From positions 142,994 to 206,993 of the forward strand of contig CAJNOP010000083.1 of assembly GCA_905250075.1 (NCBI GenBank): a DNA stretch of 64,000 bases, read 5' to 3'. Below, one piece after another: positions 48,546 to 62,940 of this stretch. Source of the DNA: Rotaria sp. Silwood1. Its lineage: Eukaryota > Rotifera > Eurotatoria > Philodinida > Philodinidae. Below the pieces are notes generated by a model, which did not search any database, was not told where the DNA came from, and was given only the letters and a program-made list of their open reading frames with translations. Each line of letters begins with the position of its first letter. Position 1 is the stretch's first letter. A program made the translations under genes and the position numbers.

Positions 48546-49038
48546 AATAATTTTAATTTAAATACATTCAAAATGGATTGGCTCACACGGCCAGTAAAAA
48601 ATTAATTTATCAACTCACTTTAGCTGCCGCAGACAATAATGAATGTACAACACTATCGGTCTGACTTATATACATGAATGACCAATGACTCTACAGCGGT
48701 CATTGTTCAAATGATTTTCTAGAAAGTTGTTTTCATTTTTGACTTTCTCTAGAATTTATATTGATTTTCTAATTCCCTTGAAAATCATTTTTTTAGAAAA
48801 TCAAGTTGAATTTTTATTATACAGAACATCAAGAATTTTTGTGAACATTCAAAATTCGATGAATGAATAATGAAATTTTGAAAATGCTTTAGCTTGTTTA
48901 AAGTCGATTTTCTACAAAATAGAATTAAAAAAATTACAGTGTAAGGAATTTGAAGGCTTCATATGGATTGATGATTTTATAGTACGCTAATATATATCAC
49001 AACGCTATTACTCAAAGGCCTTGTATTTCTTTTTTTTT
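48546..49038. other. AT-rich non-coding
   Basis: No gene. A 10-bp stem TTGATTTTCT / AGAAAATCAA lies near 48770-48805. Confidence 0.4.
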
Positions 49039-49062
49039 GGGGGGGGGGGGGGGGGGGGGGGG
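49039..49062. repeat. Homopolymer (G)24
   Basis: Twenty-four consecutive G directly after a T run, in otherwise AT-rich DNA. Length may be inexact because of sequencing limits. Confidence 0.85.
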
Positions 49063-49229
49063 AAGAGGTATTATGCAGAATTAAACAAGTAAGAACTTTC
49101 TAGAGTACGACTACATGCACGAATACCAACTTTCGAGTACAGGTGCAAGTACAAACGCATAGGAATTTTCTACGATCTCAGTACAGCGGTTTTAATTAGT
49201 CCCTAGCACAAGTAATCCGAACCTAGGAT

Positions 49230-50545
49230 CTCGTCGGATTCCACAAGATTCCCTGAGTAATCTGACAACTTCCGACAGATTCCTGTCGGAAGTTGTCGGT
49301 TCCGTCGATTTCTGACAGCCGGTCCGACAGTCGGAAAACGTTAGAATTCCATGCAAACCTGTGGAACTTGTAGCTCAACATTAGTTACCTTATGACCCTT
49401 CTCCCCTCAAGCTTCGTTTCTCTCCTCAATTGGCTCTAAATTAAGTTTGAATTTTGTTTATTTTAAATTTTATTAAATACGATTGAACAATATAAAAAAA
49501 TAAAATACAAAAAAATTACAGTAAAATAAACTCTAGTACAATAAAAAAAAAACAGAGTAAAAAAAATATATAAAAAATATAATACAAAAAACAATAAAAA
49601 TAAAACTGAAATAAAAATAGATAAAAGAAAAATAAATAAAAGAAAAGAAAGGTAAAATAAAATAGTTTATGCTAACTGTTAATAGACTTCTTGTCGTGAT
49701 ACAATCTAAAAGAAAGTAAAAGAAAATAGATAATAAAATAAAAACAAAAATAACTAAAATAAAATGAATTAAAATAAAAATAAATTAAGTAAAATCAAAA
49801 TAGCCAAAATAAAATAAAATAAAAATAACTAAAATAAAAACAGAAATGGCTAAAAATAAAACAACATTTAAGTGAACCTAAATTAAATTAAAATTAAAAA
49901 TTAAAAAATAAATAAAATTAAATGAAATAAACGGTTTCTACTCGCTGATGATAGAACTATTACCATAATCCAATCTAAAAGAATAAAATACAATACAATA
50001 AACTTCGTTTTACCCACATCTGTACACTGATTGGTGTAGTTTAAACCACTATATAGCGTATGGATGAGGGCACTGTGTTTAAAGCGGAGCAGAGCCGAAC
50101 AAAAATAAAATAAAATAAAATAAAGTAGAATAAATTAAGGTTCTTGTTCACTTTAAACACACTCTGTACGCTAATTGGCGTGTTTAACACACGCACATCA
50201 AAGAATGTGGGTGAGGCGATTTGTTGAAAGTGAACAAGTACCTAAATTAAATTAAAAAAATTAAATAAAAAGAATTAAATAAAAAATTAAGCAAAAATTA
50301 AATAAAAAAAAATTAAATAAACTAAAATAGTGAGCAAATTCAAATATCTATAGATACTTTCATACCAACGGATTTCGCCGAATCCGGCAAGTTTTCATCA
50401 TCGGATGTCATCTGATCCTATTGTTGGAATCCGACGGAATCCGTCAACGGAATTCGTCGGAAATCAGCGGATATTTATGGTTTCCGACAGTGGGATTCTG
50501 TCGGATGCCGACTGTCGGATATATCGAATGATTTAGGGATCCGAT
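49230..50545. repeat. A-rich block bracketed by CCGACAG/CTGTCGG palindrome clusters
   Basis: Two GC-richer clusters (49230-49340 and 50365-50545) contain many TCCGAC/GTCGGA words, including a perfect 15-bp stem at 49264-49278 / 49283-49297 with loop ATTC. Between them lies about 900 bases of AAAATAAAAT-type sequence on the plus strand. No ORF. The arrangement suggests a single composite repetitive element, but no target duplication was found. Confidence 0.5.
50138..50243. repeat. Hairpin element inside the A-rich block
   Basis: Ends AGGTTCTTGTTCACTTT and AAAGTGAACAAGTACCT are inverted repeats with one mismatch, enclosing TGTGTTTAA-type palindromic words and GTGGGTGAGG. Confidence 0.6.
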
Positions 50546-51026
50546 AGGATTCCGTTGGGTAGGATCGACCTCGGTAGATATAAGAATAAGACGTCAATTT
50601 AGTCATTGATGCATTATACGAGTTATGACTTAATAATGTTATAATAATATTTTAGGATTTCATTCTTCGTGCATGTGTGAGTATTTGTGTGAGTCTATTT
50701 TTATCCATATCCACATCTTAATTGTGTCTTTATTCTACAGCAAAAGATTCATTTTACCCAATGAAAATAAATCAGTTATACGAAGTAAAAGAAGAATGAT
50801 ATAACATAGAGAAACGGCTCACTTACGGATAGTTCACTTTATTAAGCGTAAGATGCTAATAAAAACGGAGTACGACTATTACTATCCCATTTTGCATCAT
50901 CAATGTATTTATCTCGATATATACATACAACAGAAAGAAGAAATGTGTATTCATCTCATTCTGCGAAAACAGAAGCTACAATTTCATCAAATATAATTTT
51001 TATATAATGCAGATTTATCCACAGTT
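50546..51026. other. Intergenic, no gene recognised
   Basis: Contains a GTGTGAG/CCACATC tract near 50670-50720. Nothing else seen. Confidence 0.4.
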
Positions 51027-51528
51027 TCACATGCTTAAATCTAGAGTAAGAGTACCATCAAAATTGTATTTGACTATGAGTGATTTGAGTACTTGACCGA
51101 GCTCTTGATTTATGAAGCCATACGAATGAAGTTGACGGTGATAATCCTTGATTTCGGTGAAAAAATTGCAGTTTTTATGTAAAAAAATATTAATACATAT
51201 ATTAATATATTTATAACGTAATTTACCATTGAGTTGATTTAAGAATTGACCTTTTATCATAGAACTATGAATTTGAGTAATATTTGGTGACTTGATTGAG
51301 TGTGTTGCTGGATAAGATTCATTTTGGTTAAGTTGAATATAATTATGTTCAATGTAAATATTCGATGTGACTTCATCAGCAAGATCAATTATGGTTGATG
51401 ATGATGATGATATAAGATTACTGATTGAAGCAGTTGTTTTGTGAAATACGTTCTGAAAGAAGTGTTGAACTAATTGAGTAGAGATTTGGACTTACATGTC
51501 TAGTCCCTCCACAGATTGTGACAGACAT
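51027..51528 (-). CDS. Possible small two-exon gene, function unknown
   Basis: Exon 51496-51528 starts with ATG (MSVTICGGTRH) and ends at a strong donor CAT/GTAAGTCC. A 43-nt intron ends TTCTTTCAG. Exon 51027-51452 stays open, giving 152 aa. The middle is Ser-rich and polar. The C-terminal part, DYHRQLHSYGFINQELGQVL followed by KSLIVKYNFDGTLTLDLSM, looks like folded protein, but I do not recognise the family. The stretch around residues 95-115 is Ile/Asn/Lys-rich and could be an unrecognised intron. No signal peptide or membrane segment. Confidence 0.4.
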
Positions 51529-52009
51529 TCCACTTAATTAAATAATTAACCAAACAATGGCCAGGTAATGAATATGTAATTAACTAATTACTATTTAATT
51601 TATTAATGACCCATCACAGACCGTGACAGATGACTTTAAGGAACTATCGAGGATCATGTATAACCAACATCTCATTGAAATATAGATGGAATATTTCCTT
51701 GTTGAAGTTCTATACTGTAGAGTAAGCAATGATGAAGAAATATACGTCAATATACATAAAGATCGGTTTTACGAGATGGTCAAAAATAGATAAACCGTAT
51801 TTCAAATTTTAATCCCGTAAAGATTACGCTATTAAGACTGAATGCGACATAATGGAAAAGAGCATTAGATGATATTTTTTCTGAGTATCCTTCTATAGCT
51901 TAGCTACCCCTATCTTATAGCAACGAAAGAAACTATCTGGTACAACTCTTTCCAAGGATCATTAGCTACAGAAAGAGCAATTAGGTATCTGTTTTTTAGA
52001 TTTTTATTC
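51529..52009. other. Intergenic, no gene recognised
   Basis: Two similar words, CACAGATTGTGACAGAC and CACAGACCGTGACAGATG, occur near 51510 and 51614. Otherwise featureless. Confidence 0.4.
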
Positions 52010-52017
52010 ATGAGTGT
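52010..52017. repeat. Left target-site duplication ATGAGTGT
   Basis: 8-base direct repeat identical to 52718-52725, bordering the foldback element. Confidence 0.7.
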
Positions 52018-52717
52018 GAGTGATATCATAATCCCGTTACATCGGGTATCCACCATGAAACATGAAGAGTAACCGGGCATTCGAATGAAGCGTATTCACT
52101 CTTATCCAACCTTCACCACACTGCGGAGTAATCACTTCATCTATTACCCCGAGGGTAATGACATTCATCAGAGGAATGAATAACTATATATTTAAAGTTG
52201 AGCGTTTTGAGTGGTTTTGATGTAACGAGATCATTACACCGAGGTAATACACCAAAACCACTCAAAACGCTCAACTTCTAGGAGATATAGTTATCTTGTG
52301 GGTAATGACTTCATTACCCCGATATAAACTATATATCTTAAAAGTTGAGCGTTTTGAGTAGTTTTGGTGTAACGAGATCATTACACCGGGGTAATACACC
52401 AAAACCACTCAAAACGCTCAACTTCTAGGATAGATAGTTATCTTATGGGTAATGACTTCGTTACCCCGATATAAACTATATGTCTTTAAATTTGAGCGTT
52501 TAGTGGTTTTGGTGTAACGAGATCATTACACCGGGGTAATACACCAAATCCACTCAAAACACTCAACTTTAAGAATGTATGGTTTGTGTAAGGGGTAATG
52601 AAGTCATTACTTCTCTTCGTAAGTCATTGGTCGTAACAGTGAATATACTTGATTACTCTTGGGGTATTCTGACGGTTAGCTCTCGATACCCAGCGTAATG
52701 GTATTATGACATCTATG
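52018..52717. mobile_element. 700-bp foldback element with nested palindromic tandem units
   Basis: Outer inverted repeats of about 120 bases (starting at 52018 and ending at 52717) share TCATAAT, GGGTATC and ACTTCAT.TTACCCC on opposite strands. Inside are three tandem units spaced 147 bases apart (starts at 52197, 52344, 52491). Each is an almost perfect hairpin: an arm running from GTTGAGCGTTTTGAG to GGTTTTGGTGTAA, then a short centre, then its reverse complement. Units are joined by GTAATGACTTCATTACCCC-type palindromes. The element is flanked by the 8-bp direct repeat ATGAGTGT. There is no ORF. It is a non-autonomous DNA element of foldback architecture; an 8-bp duplication is compatible with hAT, but the ends do not start with CAG, so the superfamily is left open. 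Confidence 0.83.
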
Positions 52718-52725
52718 ATGAGTGT
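52718..52725. repeat. Right target-site duplication ATGAGTGT
   Basis: Second copy of the exact 8-base repeat. Confidence 0.7.
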
Positions 52726-53095
52726 CTGATAAATCATTGAGATTGTAAAACAAATAAACATAAAATCGATAGTTTGGGTAGCTTTGCTTATCATTTTGTG
52801 TAATTGTCGAAGTTACTTGAGAATTTCATCAAAGTCGGTAGAGATCTATAAGCTCCCAATACGTAAGTTTTGCTGGGAGGTGATTGTACTCCTACAAAAT
52901 GTGTACATAACTACTCATTTCAGAGACCTTCCGAAATTACTCATCATTTTTCTTATTTTTCTTGTCTGTGTCTCATTCCTTCGCCTTCATGCAAAGTGAT
53001 GTCGAGATAAGAGAGCGAGGAAAAAAGAACATTGTCTTGTCCTATGCAATAGTTTTTCCATTCTTTGTTTGTGCAGAATAGAAAACTAGCAAATT
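52726..53095. other. Spacer between foldback element and MMP gene
   Basis: No gene recognised. It includes the 3' flank of the metalloproteinase. Confidence 0.4.
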
Positions 53096-54700
53096 TCATT
53101 TTCTTTTTGGTTGTTTCACAGTTTTTTTTAGACATGCAAACCAATTGGTTTCCATCGGTTTAGCGAATGTTTTCCATCGATTATATTGTTCATCCCAGAT
53201 ATAAATCAATCGATCACTAGTGAAGAAATGATGAAGATAACCAGAGGTGAATGCTGCTTTAACCGAACCGGAAAAGCCTGAGAATTCTACGCTGAGTTTT
53301 CTTTCGGTCGATATTTTCTGCATATCGTCTACATCGAACAGTTGCAAGCTTTTCGCTTTGATAACATGGATTCCATCCTGATAGAAAATAGCGCCAACAA
53401 TGACACTTTGTAAATGAGTTGGTAAAGGATCGTCACGGAGATACTCGACTTGATAGGAACGTAGCTGAATTTTGTATCGATAGACGCGTGCACTAGTAAA
53501 AATTAGGACCACGTTAGTGATGAAATCATAAGCACCGCCAGAGATTCGATTCGGTAAACGATGATAGATGCGTTGAAAGGGTATGACTCGTGTGTCCCAG
53601 TTTTGCTTATCAAACAAATAGCGTCTAAGCAATCCAGTATCCAATGCATGAAATGTTTTGTCTGGAAAATCGAATGCCGCATCGATGAAGAGTCGACAAG
53701 ACAGTTTGTGTATTGACGGAGAAGTCGTAGTGGATCGAGTAGTCGTTCTCATTCTGGTTGTGGCTGTTGTTATCCGTGTCGATTGAGTAGTTTTCATCGT
53801 CGTGATCGATGTGTTTGCTTTAAAGATCGACCCGTACTTTTTTTGAATTGTGATCCGATCGAATTGCGGCAAAATATTTTTTCTTTTCATCACCTGATAG
53901 CTAGGGTACATTATCGAAGCTTTTTCATACACATGATCTAAGCCAAGTGCATGGCCAATTTCATGAACAGCAACAACATAAAGATTGATGTTGTATCCGT
54001 CATAACTGTACATGAAAAGAATAGACATTTTCTCTAAAATGGTCGGCTGAAAATGGGCAGCCACCCATACAACAAGAACTTACCTGTTTGTCCATGGTTC
54101 ATCCATGTCAAAATGTATTCGACCATCTTCGGGATGATAGGCATGTGCCAACGTCCCACCTTGTCCATCGAAAGGATAATGATCGCCGTGATTGGTCTGA
54201 CCAAAATCGACAACGATATTCGACGAACACGTAGAACAGACTTGCTTGACATTCAATGGGATATGTTGAGACCAAGCATTAAATGCTTGCTGAATGATAT
54301 TTCGCGACTCTGCTGCACCAATACGTGCTGAATAATTTTTAAGCGACCAAGTCAATGTTGAACGTGACCATTTTAATCCCAATGATGCAGCAGTGTTTTT
54401 CACTAAGCTGAATGATGGATCCTTATTACCGCAACGTGGTTGACTCATTTGTCGTTTGGTAGCATCATCCAGGATGCCGGTGACTTTTAAATGAAACCGT
54501 TCTTGAAAATCTTTTAACATACTCGAAAAGCTAAGTGTGCATAGTAAACCTGTCGAATCAATACACGAATTATAGCCAAATCTATTGAGATATGCAAGAG
54601 CATCGCTATTTGATTGAATTATCGTATTAATTGTCTTATTTGTGCTGGACGAGACACTAATATAGCATAGAATGATGAAAAATGAGGAGTAGTGCAACAT
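53096..54700 (-). CDS. Secreted matrix metalloproteinase
   Basis: Predicted 508-aa zinc endopeptidase of the MMP (M10A) family, acting on extracellular matrix. Residues 1-19 are a hydrophobic signal peptide. The propeptide has a peptidoglycan-binding-like helix bundle and the cysteine switch PRCGNKD (C90), which keeps the zymogen latent. The catalytic domain (about 108-250) has the HGDHYPFDGQGGTLAHAY structural-metal loop and HEIGHALGLDH with H220, H224 and H230 binding the catalytic zinc, E221 as base, and the Met-turn SIMYP (M238). A Thr/Arg-rich hinge (about 265-295) leads to a hemopexin-like domain of about 200 residues starting at CRLF. Two exons: 54084-54700 and 53096-54005. The 78-nt intron has donor ACAG/GTAAGT and acceptor TGTACAG, phase 2. 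There is no furin motif, membrane helix or GPI signal, so a soluble form is expected. The basic end KKTVKQPKRK may bind matrix. Confidence 0.93.
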
Positions 54701-56968
54701 AGTTTTATGTCAAGGCATGAAAGAATGAAAGCATTTCATTTTTTTTACAATCGACGTCTTATCTTGATAGTATTTTGGTTACGACGAACGTGATGATCAA
54801 ATTACTGATTCGTGCAAAATCAGATTGGATGCCAATTTTATTCTATGCTTTCGCATTGATCAATACATGCCGGGAATCGTTTTATGAATTAGAGTAAGTC
54901 GAATATATGGCATCAATAATTTTTTGAAGATCGAGTTCTTTTCTCGTGGTTAAATACAATAAACAATCGTTCGATGATGAACAGAAAATGTAACGACTAT
55001 ATACAGTATGATGCCCAATTCGTACAGATCTTTGGCATCTAAATTTTTAGTGACTAAAACTGGCTAATAATTTTTGGAAAAAAAAATTTTAAAATTTGAG
55101 CGTCTAAACAGATTCGAAAATTTTATGGACTATCTTTTGTTAGCTATATTTTACAAACAACAATTCGTAATATTTTTTTTCTTGATGCAGAAGCAGAAAA
55201 TTTTATTTTACATAATTTCAGCATTGATTCAACACATAGTCCTATTTTACTTTCGTAAAAATATGATAATGGTGTACTTTTAATCTTCACTGTATATTTA
55301 AAAAAAAAATGAAAGTTATCTAAAATAATGGTTTTATAAACTTTTGCTAGTACATTTGTAGTTATTTAACGATTTAAGTCTTTTGTGTAAATTCTCCTAA
55401 ATTACTTACCAATTGTATGTTCGATGATATTTTACAAATTAATCGACATAGAATGGCATAAAACGAAGGAATAAACATATTAAATTATCAAATAATTACA
55501 AATATACTTGAAAGAAATCTATAAAGGCATTATTCTAAATAACTGTCATTAATTTTTGAACAAATATGGGGTCATTGCTAAAAACAAGTATATCATCGTA
55601 CCTTTACAAAAGTAAAATGGAATTACATGTTGAATTAAAACTTAGAGATTGTAACAAATAATTCTAAGAGTAAATATACGTTGTCACGTGCAGCACTGTC
55701 AACTGATGATTTTTCTAACAAAAACTTCTTTTGTTTTTTTTTTCGTATTTGTTAGACTGCAGTTCGTTTGGCATTGCTTGTATGAAAAAGTCTTTCTACA
55801 TCTTTCATTTTGAGATATCCACACCTAATCAGAGGTAAACCTTTAGACTGTAATATTTTGGATGCTTTTGCGTGATTTATAAAGAGCTGACTTCCTATGG
55901 GATTAAATTCAAAATCTATATTGATCCTCATGTTTTCGCCATCTTTAGTTTTCTGGTAGGAACATCTTTTACAAACTGCATCTTTTGAATCTTTATTTCT
56001 AGTCTGCTCTTAAACACAGGTTCAACAACTGAATAAATGTAGTAACAATTTAGAAGATGAATCATTTGGAAAGATATAAGTGGTTGTAGGATCTCTATCT
56101 TGAAAGCACACATTTTATTGGCAGATGTGTTAGAAAAATTTATCAATAGTGTTATTCGAGTTGGTTTTGTTCAGAAACTTCCAAAGAAGTGATTGTAATA
56201 TTGAAAGATTTATTTCTTTGAGTTAATGGATGAGCTGTCAATAATATCATCTTCTTTGCTTTATTCATTGGGCATTCACATTTTACTATTCGTAATTGAG
56301 TTATGGCTGTGTATAAAATAGATAATATTAATAATGTTTCTATGTAGTGTACACATTAGACATATCTTTCATGTCAAATTTGTCAGTATATTTTCAAAAA
56401 ATTAATTGATATCTATCTTCCATGACTAAAATTGTAGACTTTTAAAATGGATCTACTACCTTTTTTGGTATATTAAACTAATAATAATTTTCAAGCCAAA
56501 TGGTAACGTGTTCTATAAAGCTTAGGCTAGCATCAAACTATTTTAGATATGAGACCAATAGGAACATGCTAGACCTAACTCAATTGATTAGTCATCCTTG
56601 TTATGTTTAGTCTATATTTCTATTGGTAAATATTGATTTTATTTTCTGTAATATTCTTTGACTTTTATCCAAAAGTTAAATTAACAAACTTTTCTCTCAT
56701 TCATGGTTGTGCAATGATCATGAATTGTTGTATTAATATAAATTATATCTGTATTACCTTGATAATAAGAATAAATAATTAGAACAAAATAATCATGCTA
56801 TCATCCATCGACTTCTTTAAGTCAAGGAAACTAGCGCACTCTGTTGAAATGATCTCTTTACATTGGTTATTGAATTGCATAGAAAAAATATGGATATCGA
56901 GTCCATTTGATGTGTTGTGAAAGATTGCTTTCATTTTTTAGACATTTTATTTTCTTAATCGATCCATC
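54701..56968. other. Intergenic, one possible decayed coding fragment
   Basis: Mostly AT-rich. On the minus strand around 55755-56000 two adjoining frames read MQFVKDVPTRKLKMAKT and then FEFNPIGSQLFINHAKAS, as if a frame had broken, but no family is recognised and the evidence is weak. Confidence 0.35.
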
Positions 56969-59987
<3,019 letters not shown>

Positions 59988-62940
59988 TCAGCTCTTTTTT
60001 GTTTTATTAATATTATCTATAGCCAAACGACACTAATGTATAATGATTGTTCTTTACTTGTTTTTTGCTGTTATTGTTTTTCTTATTTTATTGTTATCTA
60101 GGACTTGTTTGAGCCTTTTTCTTTCTCATTCTTGAAATATATAATCAGGACTAAAGGATAAGACTAAATATTTCATCTTTTAGTTTAATATTATGAAGAA
60201 ATTCAAGATTTATCTTATAATGTATGATGGCAATTCTCAGATAGAAAAAGAAAAACAAAAATTTTAAAGTCAAAAGACTCAACATGAACACAGAGTCAAA
60301 ATGCATATCTTCAACTTTTTATTACTGCCTAGCCTTTCTAACCTTTTCAAACTTTCTAAAAATTGTTCATTACAAATAATTTGAAGCTTTTAACACAGAT
60401 AGACCACAATGAATAGAACCAAGTTTGCCGTAGACTCACTATTTCCGATAGAAAATAGTGAAATGGTAAGAACTCATAAGAGAATGCTTTTGGATAATCT
60501 TCCTATTGGTGAATGCATTCCAATGATATGATGATAAGTAAGGACTACACAGTTTATTTTCCAGCGGAATCTGTTGATTTTCTATGGATTCATCGAATTC
60601 ATCTATCATAAACAGTAGCTATCTCAATTTCAATATTTTATTATTGTTCGTAGTCTACTTGAAAATCACATGTTATAATTCATCTTGTATTTTTTTTTAT
60701 TTTGCCGATTTGAAAAGCAGCATGCATTGAAAATAGTATTACTTTTCTCAGTTTATGAATTGAGGGATGTTGTCCAATGAAATCAAATGAAGTCAAAGCA
60801 ATGATTAACTGAACTTTGGTTTTCAAATAATACTCCTGAAATAAAATGTAGCATCGTTTTTCTATTCTTTCATTATTTTTTTTTTCTGACTGCAGATTGT
60901 TTATATGGCATGAAACTGAGAAATAATAATGTTTGATTAAAGTAAAAATATATTGACTAAGAGAATCACGAACAATTATAAATATTCTTTAATTGTTCAA
61001 TATCATTTAAAAAATCAACACAGTAATTACCATTGTTAATCGTTCTTTGACTTTACTTGTATCTTGATGATTAATACAAATTTTTCTAATTATTTTTAAA
61101 CTTTGCTCTGTCGTTTTTTTATGTCAGATATTCTCCTAAGATAACAAAGAAGATGATGAAAGTAGAATGTAAATATCAGGTAAAACGTATCTATATCCAA
61201 TGCTTTTATCAGTTTTAATCATACACGTGTTGCAAGCTGAAAAGAAAAAAAAGTAGCTCTGATGCAATGTTTTTATCAAACATTACAACCAATATGTAAA
61301 TATGAAGATTTTTGTATGTTGTTTAAATATGAAAGTTTTATAGCATGATGTACTAGTTCCTCGTCACAATAAACTTGTATCGAGTCCACTGCAGAATATC
61401 GATACCATTTAAGTCACTAGTATTTTGGTGTTCATAGAATGATTGCAAGAAAAACGTATATTATTTATCTTATAGAATAAACGGCAGTACAAACTGACGC
61501 CCAGATTGCGATAAAACTCTCGTTCTATTTTTGTTTCATGGTAGCAGTACTGGTCACTCAACTGGCCTGCTTATATGTCTAAGAACAATTTAAATTCTAG
61601 GTGCACATGTACCAATGTTTTGTCATTCATTGATACCCGAGATTTATTTGTTTGACTAACGCAATGATGAACAAGGAAAACGAAGTTGATTGAGATGAGA
61701 CATGAAAAACTTCAAATCGATGAATGCTCTAGATCTTCCTACCACAATTATAGCGATCTTACACTCGTTGTCGTCAGTGACATAGCGTGTACCAAGAAAT
61801 AGAATGAAGGTTATATCAACCTAACTTTGGTCTACAGATAAGTCTATTTGTAATTAACTAAACTCTAGTCACAAGTAGATCTTTCTGTAGGCTAAAATTC
61901 AGCTCGAAATAATCTTTGTTCGATTTATTGATACATGTCGTGTCACAATAGAAAATTTGAGTAAAATGGCTAACACTCTGAAAGAAAGGTCTAAGAGGCA
62001 TTCATCCTTTTGAATATTTTCCTATTTGACTTAGGTCTACTTTATGCATAGAATTTCGAATTCAAAGCGATATCTCACTTGAAAACGGTTCACTCGTCAA
62101 TATTCAAAAAGATCAAACTAACAATTGGTTGTTATTAAATTATTTTGATTTAACGCACACTGAAATTTAAGTATTATTCCAATTTTCAATCAAAATTTAG
62201 TGTTAAATTAATCTAGAAACGATAAAACCACTTCGTTATTTAATAATAGCTTAATGATGCTTTCAATTTGTTCGTCACTGATAGAATACTAGGAATAATG
62301 AAATAAAATGATTGCTTAAGTTTACACTATTGCCCGAACTGTTGAAAGGCTATAATCGTGATACAAAAGTATTTATATATCTTCGCGTCTTATATCAAAT
62401 AGTAATTTCTAAAATGTATCGACTTTTAAGAAAGTGACTAGTCAGTGTATCATATAGATAATCTCTTAGAACTTGATCATTCAAGAACTAATAATATGTA
62501 ACTAAAGATAGTATATAAAATATCAGCATACACATTAACTGATGCAAAGTTGATATAAGTAAAAATGTTTATTCAATTAATGAAGTATTTTCAAACATAA
62601 ATAAGAAAAAAAATCTGTCTTGTTACGAGTAACATTGTTGTCTCATTTTTTTTTGTTAAAAAAAAATTTCAGCCATATTCTACAAGAATAATAATGCATT
62701 CTAATCTATTTTAAATATACGCATATAAATATTGATGTTGCATATGTCGAACTACAAATATTGTACTTGTCTTATCTTGCATAAAAGAGCTCAAGGTAAA
62801 GTGAGAAGACTTTAGACAGTTATCATACTGACATAACATAATTTATACTCACGTCATATATAATTGAAAAACAAATGAAAACTTTACCTTTTCATGATGA
62901 CTTGACATTAATCTAATGAATAAATAGGAGAGTTCATTGA
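59988..62940. other. Intergenic between RTCB and the CRT-like gene
   Basis: About 3 kb, AT-rich, without recognised genes, RNA genes or structured repeats. It should hold the RTCB 3' UTR and the promoter of the downstream gene. Confidence 0.45.
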
